A DNA stretch of 64,000 nt from assembly GCA_012519495.1 (NCBI GenBank), contig JAAYQA010000084.1:23320-87319 (forward strand), written 5' to 3'. This stretch comes from Tissierellia bacterium. Its GTDB lineage: Bacteria; Bacillota; Clostridia; Tissierellales; Peptoniphilaceae. Shown here piece after piece: positions 9,653-16,883 of this stretch; position 1 is the stretch's first letter, and every line of letters starts with the position of its first letter. Under the pieces are notes generated by a model. The model searched no databases, had not been told where the DNA came from, and saw nothing but the letters and a program-made list of their open reading frames with translations. The translations under genes were made by a program, and so were the position numbers.

Positions 9653-9661
9653 AGCCACTCC

Positions 9662-10942
9662 TTACTTCAGCATATTCGGCAGGAACATGGAGATCTGCGG
9701 AATATAGGTAACCAGCAATAATACAATCAGGGAAGAAAACAGAAGCAGCATCGTCGGCTTCAGGATTTTTTCCAGGGAGATTTGCGAAACGGAACAGGCC
9801 ACATACAGATTCACGCCGACAGGCGGTGTGTACAAACCGATCGCCAGGTTTACGATCATAACCACACCCAAATGGACCAGATCCACACCGAGCGCTGTAG
9901 CTACGGGGATAAACAAGGGGGTGAAGATATACAGTGCCGATGTGGAGTCCAAAAGCATGCCGGCAATCAGCAGGACGATATTGACGATAATGTAGAAAAT
10001 AATCGTGCTCCCGCCGGTAAAGGTCGTAAATGCCGTAGTAATGACTTCTTTGATTCCCGATACCGTCAACACCCAGGCAAAGATGCTTGCATTGGCCGTA
10101 ATCCACATAATGGTTGCCGAAGTCGATATCGAATCAATAAAGAGACTGCGAATGTCTTTGAGTTTGAGTTCCCGGTAGACAAACAGACCGACAACCAGAC
10201 CGTATACCGCCGAGAAAGCCGCCGCTTCCGTAGGAGTAAAGATCCCGCCGTAAATACCGCCCAGTATAATCACCGGCATCAGAAGTCCCCAGAAGGCATC
10301 GCGGAAGGCAAGCCATCTTTCTTTTCCGCTCGCTTTTTCTTTTGTGACGAGATTGCAGTTTTTGTTGCCGTAGATCAGCGCGGTTACAGCAAAGCCGATC
10401 CCCATCAGGAGTCCCGGTATCAAACCGCCCATAAACAGTTTTCCGACCGATGCCCCTGCAATCGAACCGTATACAACAAAGGTAATGGAAGGCGGGATGA
10501 CCACCCCGATCGCTCCGGATGTTGCCATCAGCGACGAGGCAAAGGGTACATCGTATCCGCTGGAGGCCATGGCAGGAATCATAATCATGCCCAGGGCGGC
10601 CACCGTTGCGGGACCGGAACCGGAGATCGCCGCAAAGAAACAGGCTACGGCAACGCACACCACCGCCATACCGCCTTTTCTGTGGCCGACCGCGGTGTCG
10701 GCCAATTTGATCAGTCGTTTGGAAATACCCGCTTTATCCATAATGTTTCCGCCCAGGATAAAGAAGGGAATCGCCATAAGTACCCACTTGCTTGTAGAAG
10801 AATAAATATTGATCGGAATCGTGATGAGGTCCACGCCTTCTACAATCAGTGCCAACATGCTCGATACACCCAGCGCAATGGCTATCGGTGTTGAGATCGC
10901 CAACAGGATGGCGAAAGATATGAATAATACAGCAGCCGTCAT
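9662..10942 (-). CDS. dctM: TRAP transporter large permease (DctM)
   Basis: 426 residues of almost continuous membrane helices, the size of a DctM subunit. Family stretches include FFILGGNIMDKAGISKRLI, the loop FFAAISGSGPATVAALG, SLMATSGAIGVVIPPSITFV and the repeated late motif LGVVMIVNLAIGLYTPPVG. DctM carries the substrate with sodium ions into the cell after DctP delivers it. Its ATG overlaps the dctQ stop (TAATG). Typical TRAP substrates are dicarboxylates, sugar acids, sialic acid and sulfonates. Confidence 0.95.
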   Translation of the reverse strand: MTAAVLFISFAILLAISTPIAIALGVSSMLALIVEGVDLITIPINIYSSTSKWVLMAIPFFILGGNIMDKAGISKRLIKLADTAVGHRKGGMAVVCVAVACFFAAISGSGPATVAALGMIMIPAMASSGYDVPFASSLMATSGAIGVVIPPSITFVVYGSIAGASVGKLFMGGLIPGLLMGIGFAVTALIYGNKNCNLVTKEKASGKERWLAFRDAFWGLLMPVIILGGIYGGIFTPTEAAAFSAVYGLVVGLFVYRELKLKDIRSLFIDSISTSATIMWITANASIFAWVLTVSGIKEVITTAFTTFTGGSTIIFYIIVNIVLLIAGMLLDSTSALYIFTPLFIPVATALGVDLVHLGVVMIVNLAIGLYTPPVGVNLYVACSVSQISLEKILKPTMLLLFSSLIVLLLVTYIPQISMFLPNMLK

Positions 10943-11418
10943 TATAATACATCCCCCGGTTTCGCTTTAAACGCATCCACCAGACGCAGCAGATGGCGGA
11001 TAAAGATCAGTATGGCGCCGATGACTACAAAGGAACCAAAGATCCACTCAGGCCATTGCATAGTCGGCGTTTTCTGGTTCAGCAGCAATTCTCCCGCAAC
11101 CATGCGGATGCCGTAGAAAATGATCAGTATCAGATAGATATTGGTCAGAACCAGTGCAAAGATACGGCAGAACTTCTGCATCCGGAAGGGCATGCGTTCA
11201 AACAAGACCGTTACGCCCAGATGTTCTTTTCTTTTTGCCGCAATCGATGTTCCCATGAGCGTTACGAGCACAAACATATTCACGGAAATCTCTTCAGTAA
11301 ACGAGAGAGACAGACCTGCAAACTGCCGCATGATGACATTTGCAAAGGTAATCAGCGTCATGACAGCCAGGCTGACATACGATACGGTTTCTTCAATTTT
11401 GTCGAATACTTGTCGCAT
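10942..11418 (-). CDS. dctQ: TRAP transporter small permease (DctQ)
   Basis: 158 residues with four membrane helices. It contains the family feature ADVIMRQF-like 'FANVIMRQFAGLSLSFTEEI' and MGTSIAAKRKEHLGVTVL, the conserved region linking helices 2 and 3 in DctQ. The protein scaffolds DctM. AAGGAG lies upstream of the ATG at 11418, ten bases after the dctP stop. Confidence 0.93.
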   Translation of the reverse strand: MRQVFDKIEETVSYVSLAVMTLITFANVIMRQFAGLSLSFTEEISVNMFVLVTLMGTSIAAKRKEHLGVTVLFERMPFRMQKFCRIFALVLTNIYLILIIFYGIRMVAGELLLNQKTPTMQWPEWIFGSFVVIGAILIFIRHLLRLVDAFKAKPGDVL

Positions 11419-11428
11419 ACTTTGCTCC

Positions 11429-12484
11429 TTATTCCAGACCGGTCAGATTAAACGCGCGATCCGCTTCTTCCCCGTATATTTCGGCATACCGGGCAATCAT
11501 CGGCTGAACCACCGCTTTAAACGCCGCCATTTCTTCTTCTGTCGGAATGTAGACATCCATCCCGGAATCCATGAACTTTTGACGCAGTTCCAGTTCTTCC
11601 TTTTCCACCTTGTCTCTTCCCCAGTTTGCGGCTTCTGTAGCGGCTTCCTGCAAAAGTGTCTGTGTTTCCGGGGTGAGTCCGTCCCAGACCCGTTGGTTTA
11701 CAACAAATAAGTATTGTTCGTATGTGTAATTCCATTCGGTCATATATTTTTGAATTTCAAAAACATTGGCTGAATTGGTTACACTGTAACCATTTTCCTG
11801 TCCATCCAGCGTTCCCTGCTGCAGGGCCGTGTAAACTTCTCCCCACGACATCGCGACGGGATCGGCCTTGAAGGCCTGCCAGAATTCCCGGTAAATCTGC
11901 CCGCCCGGAATACGGATCTTCAAACCGAAGATATCCTCCGGTGTGCGAATGGTGCGTTCGTTATTCGTAATCTGGCGGAATCCGTTATGCGTGGATGCCA
12001 GATAATGCAATCCCTTTTCTTTCAGTAATTTTGCATAGAAGGGGCCGCCTGTCGTATCGATTACTTCTCTTGCCTCGGTATAGTCCGCAAAGAGCCAGGG
12101 CAAGGCTCCCACCATCAGTCTCTGATCGATCGCGGCAAGAACCGACGTCGCATAAGCGGAGATATCGGTGGCTCCCTGGGCTACCATTTCCACGCCCTTG
12201 GACATATTGCCGCCTGCCAGCTGATCATCCGAAAAGACGCTGATCTGAATATTGTTACCGGAGCGTTCGGCTACAATTTCTGCAAATCGCTGCGCGGATA
12301 CCGTATCGGTTGCGATTGCGGTCCCGTTTGTTGTCATGCGGAGCCTCATGCGCGGATACTTGTCGGTATCGCCGGTTTGTTCGACGGTGCTTCCGGATGT
12401 GCAGCCGGAAAGCAGACTGACAACCAGTACAATGACCAACAAGCATGCGGTGCCTCGCAGCCCTTTGTGTTTTTTTACTCTCAT
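11429..12484 (-). CDS. dctP: TRAP transporter solute-binding lipoprotein (DctP)
   Basis: 351 residues with a lipoprotein signal: positively charged start, hydrophobic stretch, then the lipobox LLSGC around residue 28. The mature protein has the DctP-type fold signature: FAEIVAERSGNNIQISVF, GALPWLFADYTEAREV, and LKIRIPGGQIYREFWQAF, where the Arg usually binds the substrate carboxylate. An extracytoplasmic receptor tethered to the membrane, feeding DctQM. The carboxylate-binding Arg supports an acidic substrate, but the ligand cannot be read from sequence. ATG at 12484 follows AAGGGAG and overlaps the stop of a 40-codon ORF. Confidence 0.93.
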   Translation of the reverse strand: MRVKKHKGLRGTACLLVIVLVVSLLSGCTSGSTVEQTGDTDKYPRMRLRMTTNGTAIATDTVSAQRFAEIVAERSGNNIQISVFSDDQLAGGNMSKGVEMVAQGATDISAYATSVLAAIDQRLMVGALPWLFADYTEAREVIDTTGGPFYAKLLKEKGLHYLASTHNGFRQITNNERTIRTPEDIFGLKIRIPGGQIYREFWQAFKADPVAMSWGEVYTALQQGTLDGQENGYSVTNSANVFEIQKYMTEWNYTYEQYLFVVNQRVWDGLTPETQTLLQEAATEAANWGRDKVEKEELELRQKFMDSGMDVYIPTEEEMAAFKAVVQPMIARYAEIYGEEADRAFNLTGLE

Positions 12485-12603
12485 TTACCTAACTCCCTTA
12501 GTTTGTATTTGGTTCTTTTGGCTTTACCTTTGATATAGCGTTTTCCTGCTTCCTGTGAAATGATCTTGCTGTCCCCTCCTTTGATGCAATATCCTTTCGT
12601 CAT
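12481..12603 (-). CDS. Possible 40-residue basic peptide linking two genes
   Basis: An ORF of 40 codons starts at an ATG whose bases overlap the stop of the small membrane-protein gene (ATGA) and ends with a TGA overlapping the dctP ATG (ATGA). The peptide is rich in Lys and Arg (GKRYIKGKAKRTKYKLREL near its end). No ribosome site precedes it, so translation would depend on re-initiation. It may be chance; the evidence is only the exact coupling at both ends. Confidence 0.25.
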   Translation of the reverse strand: MTKGYCIKGGDSKIISQEAGKRYIKGKAKRTKYKLRELGK

Positions 12604-12938
12604 CGCGACTGTTTGCGTTTGCTTGCCTCTTGTTTGACACGGGAGAAAAGCAAGATCATACAAGCCGCTATAGCAAGGAGTGTAGAATACGGATAGTAAC
12701 TCTCGTTTTTCATAACTCCGGCTAAACCGAACAGTATCAGTGCCCCGCCGATGGTTAAAAAGACCAACGACTGTTTGCGATCCGGTGCGGGATTCTGCCC
12801 GCTCTTCTTTTTTTCCTTCTCTTCTTGTGTGTAGGAAAATACGTGGGAAAGTGCTGAGATAGGATTGCCACCAAATGCGATAACAATGCCTGTGACAAAA
12901 ACGGCGATACCAATGAGCAACAGTATGCTATGTATCAT
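12600..12938 (-). CDS. Small membrane protein of unknown function
   Basis: 112 residues. An N-terminal helix (about 3-24), a charged middle rich in Lys and Glu (about 38-55) and two further helices (about 57-75 and 83-99), ending in a basic tail. AGGAG precedes the ATG at 12938. It is the first gene on the minus side of the divergent region with GntR, so it is probably the leading gene of the TRAP operon. I do not recognise the family. Confidence 0.6.
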   Translation of the reverse strand: MIHSILLLIGIAVFVTGIVIAFGGNPISALSHVFSYTQEEKEKKKSGQNPAPDRKQSLVFLTIGGALILFGLAGVMKNESYYPYSTLLAIAACMILLFSRVKQEASKRKQSR

Positions 12939-13012
12939 GATTTCTCCTGACGGTTCGCGGCGCAGGCCGCTGTGGGAAACGATAACATCGTTTTTTTAAA
13001 CCCTGACGCAAT

Positions 13013-13234
13013 ATCGCATACAATTATCATTTTTATTGTTCATGTAATGTTAGATTATTGTATGCAATCTGTTAAGTGTAATAATACAATCCTTGGAAGG
13101 CCCTATCAAGCCTTTTCTTATTAATTATTTAGTTGTCATTTATAATCAATTGATTTCACAATCAAGTCTGAAATTTATCACAATAAACCCTTGTCAAATG
13201 TGGTATACTGAAAGAAAATCGTATGCAATCAATT
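13013..13234. promoter_or_regulatory. Divergent control region with three GTATGC operator-like motifs
   Basis: In the 329-nt gap between the small membrane gene and gntR the same core occurs three times: ATAATTGTATGCGATA (minus strand, 13013-13027), TTATTGTATGCAATCT (13055-13070) and AATCGTATGCAATC (13217-13230). The middle copy is nearly palindromic. The form resembles the TTGTATACAA-type sites of FCD-class GntR regulators. The third copy lies just downstream of an extended -10, TGGTATACT (13201-13209), a likely gntR promoter, which would allow autorepression. The remainder of the gap is AT-rich without another recognisable signal. Confidence 0.5.
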
Positions 13235-13267
13235 ATGATTTTGTACACTTGCCTATAGGAGGTTTGT

Positions 13268-13936
13268 ATGAGAACCCCGGAATCTTCGGCGGATATCGCT
13301 TATGATTATATTTTGGAGTCCATCTCGTCAAGAAAATTAAAAGGCGGCGAACGTCTGAATGAAAGTACCATCGCTACGGCATTGGATATGAGTCGTACGC
13401 CCGTGCGGGAGGCCATCCGCCGGCTGCAGCAAGACGGCTTGGTAGAAGTAAGAAAGAACCAGGGCAGTTTTTTGCGGAAATATACCTATTCGGAAATGGC
13501 AGACGGCTACGAGATTACCGCTATGCTGACGCAAATGGCGGTTCGCCATCTGGCGGAAAAATACGAAACACTGGACCCGGCCGGCTTAGCGGACATCCGC
13601 AATACCATTGAACGCATGGATACGTATCAGAAAGAAGGAAAGAAACAGGAATGGGTTGCTCTGGATATGTATTTTCACAATTGCCTGATCGAACTTACAG
13701 GAATCTGGCAGCTGGTCCATACCTATCAGAATTTGATGGTCTGGGTCAATCAGGTACTCTGGCTCATCTCCCCTGTCTTTATCGATCTGGAACGTTCCAC
13801 CGGCGACCATCGTGAGATCATGCGCCTCATCGCCGAAAAAGATCCGGAAGCCGCCGGACGCTATGCCTTTGAACACCAACTGCGCACCGTTAAGCTGATG
13901 CGCACACTGGGTGAGATTAATGATGAAGTAAAATGA
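13268..13936 (+). CDS. GntR-family transcriptional regulator (FCD/FadR subfamily)
   Basis: 222 residues. N-terminal winged helix-turn-helix with the GntR signature: LKGGERLNESTIATALDMSR followed by TPVREAIRRLQQDGLVEVRK. The C-terminal all-helical domain is FCD-like; the Asp of DMYFHNCLIEL and the His of STGDHREIMRLI and FEHQLRTVKLM are in the places that bind metal and carboxylate ligands in this class. ATG at 13268 with AGGAGG upstream. Divergent to the TRAP operon, so the likely controller of it, with the imported acid or an intermediate as inducer (inference). Confidence 0.9.
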   Translation: MRTPESSADIAYDYILESISSRKLKGGERLNESTIATALDMSRTPVREAIRRLQQDGLVEVRKNQGSFLRKYTYSEMADGYEITAMLTQMAVRHLAEKYETLDPAGLADIRNTIERMDTYQKEGKKQEWVALDMYFHNCLIELTGIWQLVHTYQNLMVWVNQVLWLISPVFIDLERSTGDHREIMRLIAEKDPEAAGRYAFEHQLRTVKLMRTLGEINDEVK

Positions 13937-13976
13937 AAAAATCTGCTTCCCTTTCACAGAGAAGCAGATTTTTCTA
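13936..13976. terminator. Bidirectional terminator between gntR and the DJ-1 gene
   Basis: AAAAAATCTGCTTC (13936-13949) pairs with GAAGCAGATTTTT (13961-13973). Both convergent genes end at its edges. Confidence 0.9.
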
Positions 13977-14513
13977 TTTTTTCAATAAACCCTCGGCGAC
14001 CTCGTCGCGTTTTTCTCTTCCAAACAGCTGTTCGGTAATCATCAGGGCAAAGTCCATGGCAAAAGCCGGCCCTTTACCGGTAATCAGCGGCCCGTCTGTT
14101 ACGATGCCGTCATTTACATGCGTGCCTTCCCGGATATCGGCTTCTACGCCGGGATACGCCGTAAAGCGGCGGCCGGCCAAAACCCCTGCCGCATCCAGAG
14201 CCAGCGGAGCGGCACATATGGCGCCGACCGTTTTGTCCTTTTGCAGCTGCGAACGGATCATTTTTTGTACCCGTTCATCGGCGGCCAGATTGGTTGCGCC
14301 CGGAAGCCCGCCCGGGAGCACCACGGCATCGGCTTCTTCTTCGCCGGTGAAAACTCCGTCGGCCATCACGGTGACAGCATGCGCACCGGTTACTTTCTCT
14401 TCCTTATGAATGGAGAGCGTCCGTACCTCGGCGCCGGCTCTTCGCAGCACATCCACCGGGGTGAGCGCTTCCACTTCTTCAAACCCATTGGCCAGTAAAA
14501 CGATCACTTTCAT
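13974..14513 (-). CDS. DJ-1/PfpI family protein (YajL/ThiJ-like)
   Basis: 179 residues, the family's normal size. The active-site pattern is complete: Glu in ANGFEEVEALTPVDVLRRAG, the nucleophile Cys in VGAICAAPLALDAAGVL, and the family motif VVLPGGLPGATNLA. Members act as glyoxalases, protein or nucleotide deglycases, or redox chaperones; the role here cannot be chosen. ATG at 14513 with GAGGTGAT. Head of the minus-strand genes that follow the dinB locus, separated from it by 30 nt. Confidence 0.88.
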   Translation of the reverse strand: MKVIVLLANGFEEVEALTPVDVLRRAGAEVRTLSIHKEEKVTGAHAVTVMADGVFTGEEEADAVVLPGGLPGATNLAADERVQKMIRSQLQKDKTVGAICAAPLALDAAGVLAGRRFTAYPGVEADIREGTHVNDGIVTDGPLITGKGPAFAMDFALMITEQLFGREKRDEVAEGLLKK

Positions 14514-14542
14514 TGCATCACCTCGCTATAATTCATACCCTT

Positions 14543-14806
14543 TTATATCTTATATAAATACCATCGGAAGGTGGCAGCTTCATAACGCAACTCATAGCGG
14601 CGCTCTATACCGCCCCATTCGCTCTGGCACGCGTAGGTCAGCATAAGATTGCCCGCGCGCTTGTCTTCTTTTCGCCACAGCACCCGGTCTACGCCGATCA
14701 CCTGCAGCTCGCCTTCTTCATTTGCAATCCGATAGCGCAAAGGCACCGGCAAGCCCTCTTTCTGAAAATAAGCGATCATTTCAATTTCTTTCATCATGGT
14801 TTTCAT
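14543..14806 (-). CDS. Small conserved protein following DNA polymerase IV
   Basis: 87 residues, mixed alpha/beta by appearance, ending in YEAATFRWYLYKI. From memory, small proteins with the pattern 'FxxEGxPxPxRxRI...V.RKAGN...YxCQS..G..R.YELxYE....WxLxKI' commonly sit after dinB in Clostridia; this one shows PVPLRYRIANEEGELQVI and RAGNLMLTYACQSEWGG in order. Function unknown. The ATG at 14806 follows AGAGGA, 12 bases after the dinB stop, so it is cotranscribed and probably SOS-induced with dinB. Confidence 0.6.
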   Translation of the reverse strand: MKTMMKEIEMIAYFQKEGLPVPLRYRIANEEGELQVIGVDRVLWRKEDKRAGNLMLTYACQSEWGGIERRYELRYEAATFRWYLYKI

Positions 14807-14818
14807 AACGGATCCTCT

Positions 14819-16054
14819 TTACAGTAAACTGGCCATCATCGGATAGTCTTCTTCAGCAATTACACCGCCGATCACCGGATGAATTCCTGAATCCAAAAAG
14901 CTGCTCCGATACAAGGCGGTCTGTCCGTATTTGTTTCTTACTTGGTCCACCGTGCGATCCAGCTGTACGGCTTCTTCGTCCCAGGTTTCAAAAAAACTCA
15001 GCTGGGTTACATCATTGGGAGACAAACGTCCGACACTGACACCGAGCTGGCGCAGCGGCTCACCTTCCCACAATTCCCGAAACAGGGTTTTGACCATCGA
15101 ATAAATCCGTGCAGTACTGTCGGTCGCGCTATAGAGGGTCCGCTCCCTGCCGTATCCTACAAAAGAATAATTGCGGAAATGGACATTCACTAAACGCGTA
15201 TACATCCGATGCGCGCGCAATCGCATACACACGGTCTCGGTGAGTCCCAAAAGTACCAGCAGCGCATCTTCTTCCGTTTCCACATCAAAAGCCGTTGTCG
15301 TGGAGTTGCCCACGCTTTTGGGTGGCGGTCCTTCATTTTTCACCGGGGAATTTTCAATCCCGTTGGCATATTCCCAGATCGTCAGACCCGGTTTTTTCAG
15401 CCAGTGCAGAATATAGTCCCGGTCCAGTGCCGCCAGATCACCGATCGTCCAGATGCCGCGGTCATTTAATTTCTTTTTTGTGCGCCGACCCACCATAAAG
15501 AGATCCTCGACCGGAAGAGGCCACATTTTCCGTTTTATTTCTTCCCGATATAAAGTATGTACCCGGTCCGGCTTTGTAAAATCCGATGCCACTTTGGCCA
15601 GCAGCTTGTTTTCGCCTACTCCGATATTCACGGTAAAGCCCAGCGTGGTTTTAATACGCTCGCGGATTTCCTCTGCCACATCCAAAGGATCACGCTTCCC
15701 CTGATAATCCAAAAACACCTCGTCTACCGAATAGCGCTGTACATACGGCGAATATTCCCGGATCAATGCCACCATGGAATCGCTGGCTACGACATAGCGC
15801 TCATATTGCGGCGCCACACTGATCAGCGACGGACATTTCTGTACCGCCGAATACACGGTTTCGCCGGTTTGTATCCCGTAGGCCTTCGCAGGAATCGACT
15901 TGGCCAGAACAATGCCTCTTCTTTTTTTAACATCTCCGCCAACGATCGACGGAATATCCCGTAAATCCAACGTTTCTCCGTGTTGAAGGCGCCAGGCCGC
16001 TTCCCAGGACAGATACGCGGAATTGACATCGATATGAAAAATCTTTCTGTGCAT
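14819..16054 (-). CDS. dinB: DNA polymerase IV (Y family)
   Basis: 411 residues. Catalytic carboxylates are visible in FHIDVNSAYLSWEA (Asp8 region) and YSVDEVFLDY (Asp-Glu pair; the common form is SIDE.YLD). VKKRRGIVLAKSIPAKAYGI is the fingers region, FMVGRRTKKKLNDRGIWTIG the helix-hairpin-helix thumb, and the little-finger domain fills about 240-355. No clear beta-clamp peptide is claimed. Error-prone translesion polymerase. The promoter contains a LexA box, so damage-induced expression is expected. SD GGAGG lies ahead of the ATG at 16054. Confidence 0.95.
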   Translation of the reverse strand: MHRKIFHIDVNSAYLSWEAAWRLQHGETLDLRDIPSIVGGDVKKRRGIVLAKSIPAKAYGIQTGETVYSAVQKCPSLISVAPQYERYVVASDSMVALIREYSPYVQRYSVDEVFLDYQGKRDPLDVAEEIRERIKTTLGFTVNIGVGENKLLAKVASDFTKPDRVHTLYREEIKRKMWPLPVEDLFMVGRRTKKKLNDRGIWTIGDLAALDRDYILHWLKKPGLTIWEYANGIENSPVKNEGPPPKSVGNSTTTAFDVETEEDALLVLLGLTETVCMRLRAHRMYTRLVNVHFRNYSFVGYGRERTLYSATDSTARIYSMVKTLFRELWEGEPLRQLGVSVGRLSPNDVTQLSFFETWDEEAVQLDRTVDQVRNKYGQTALYRSSFLDSGIHPVIGGVIAEEDYPMMASLL

Positions 16055-16075
16055 CTACTTCGCCTCCGTGTTTAC

Positions 16076-16104
16076 AGTATACACGAACATATGTTCTGTG
16101 TAAA
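16076..16104 (-). promoter_or_regulatory. dinB promoter with LexA (SOS) box in the spacer
   Basis: On the minus strand, -35 TTTACA (16104-16099), a 17-nt spacer and -10 TATACT (16081-16076). The spacer holds AGAACATATGTTCG (16097-16084), which fits the Gram-positive LexA consensus CGAAC-N4-GTTCG with one end base changed. A repressor bound there would block RNA polymerase directly. Confidence 0.88.
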
Positions 16105-16117
16105 GTTCTTCTTCCTT

Positions 16118-16145
16118 TTGCATTTTGTAAATTCTATGTTATAAT
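16118..16145 (+). promoter_or_regulatory. Promoter of the tRNA-Pro gene
   Basis: TTGCAT (16118-16123), a 16-nt spacer and a perfect TATAAT (16140-16145), 12 nt before the mature tRNA start. Confidence 0.75.
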
Positions 16146-16157
16146 GAGTAGGCTCAA

Positions 16158-16234
16158 CGGGATGTGGCGCAGTTCGGTAGCGTACTAGTATGGGGTACTA
16201 GGGGCCGCAGGTTCGAATCCTGTCATCCCGACCA
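16158..16234 (+). tRNA. tRNA-Pro (anticodon GGG)
   Basis: 77 nt including an encoded CCA. Acceptor CGGGATG (16158-16164) pairs with CATCCCG (16224-16230). The anticodon stem CTAGT/ACTAG encloses the loop ATGGGGT, giving anticodon GGG. The T-loop is GTTCGAATC. A single-tRNA unit with its own promoter and terminator. Confidence 0.95.
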
Positions 16235-16240
16235 AAAAGA

Positions 16241-16269
16241 GGTCATTGCATTTTTGCAATGACCTTTTT
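16241..16269 (+). terminator. Terminator after tRNA-Pro
   Basis: GGTCATTGCA (16241-16250) pairs perfectly with TGCAATGACC (16255-16264) across a TTTT loop, followed by five Ts. Confidence 0.92.
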
Positions 16270-16361
16270 CTTATGTATGGATGACTCGCGCTTGTCCGGA
16301 CAAAGCGATTCGCACACCGCGATGTCTTCGTGTAAAATAGAAACAGAAGGAAGGTGATTTT

Positions 16362-16844
16362 TTGAAAAAAATCGCAAGCTTTGCGCTCAATCACGATGTG
16401 CTGCAAAAGGGCATGTATCTCTCCCGCACCGACGGCGATATTCTGACCTATGACCTGCGCATGCGGGTTCCCAATCAGGGGGATTATCTGGACAATGCCG
16501 CCATCCATACGTTTGAACATCTATTTGCTACCTTTGCACGCAATACATCGGACCAAAACCAAATCGTCTACTTTGGGCCCATGGGTTGCCGGACCGGTTT
16601 TTATCTGCTGACGCGCGACGCGCTGCCGCATACCGGCGCCATACAGCTCACCAAAGACGCCATGGACTTTATCGCAAACTACAACGAAGAAATTCCCGGC
16701 ACAAAAAAAGAAGAATGCGGAAACTATAAAGAACACGATCTGCAGGGAGCCCGGGCCATTGCCAAAGACATGCAAACCGTATTGGCCGACTGGACCGAAC
16801 AGGACCTCGCCTATCCCGAAGCCCCCGAAGGAACTTTCGTATAA
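16362..16844 (+). CDS. luxS: S-ribosylhomocysteine lyase (autoinducer-2 synthase)
   Basis: 160 residues. It splits S-ribosylhomocysteine to homocysteine and DPD, the AI-2 precursor, in the activated methyl cycle. Iron ligands are clear: HTFEHLFATFARN (His-x-x-Glu-His) and the Cys of KKEECGNYKEHDL. The conserved GPMGCRTGFYLL carries the catalytic Cys. The start is a TTG (16362) with GGAAGG about ten bases upstream; no in-frame ATG precedes the conserved region. Single-gene unit with a terminator; the gene that would make its substrate (mtnN/pfs) is not in the window. Confidence 0.96.
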   Translation: MKKIASFALNHDVLQKGMYLSRTDGDILTYDLRMRVPNQGDYLDNAAIHTFEHLFATFARNTSDQNQIVYFGPMGCRTGFYLLTRDALPHTGAIQLTKDAMDFIANYNEEIPGTKKEECGNYKEHDLQGARAIAKDMQTVLADWTEQDLAYPEAPEGTFV

Positions 16845-16851
16845 AATAAAG

Positions 16852-16882
16852 AAAGACATCGCCTGTATGACGATGTCTTTTT
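16852..16882. terminator. Terminator between luxS and the S41 protease gene
   Basis: AAAGACATCG (16852-16861) pairs with CGATGTCTTT (16871-16880), flanked by A and T runs on both sides, so it can serve both convergent genes. Confidence 0.88.
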
Positions 16883-16883
16883 C

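Noticed and set aside
9782..10894. Open frame of 370 codons on the plus strand opposite dctM
   Set aside because: It is rich in Arg, His, Gln and Asn, has no ribosome site and mirrors the helix-coding strand of a clear DctM gene; an antisense shadow.
16185..16520. Minus-strand frame covering the tRNA and the luxS start
   Set aside because: It ends in the familiar false translation of a tRNA T-arm (GMTGFEPAAP) and overlaps both tRNA-Pro and luxS.
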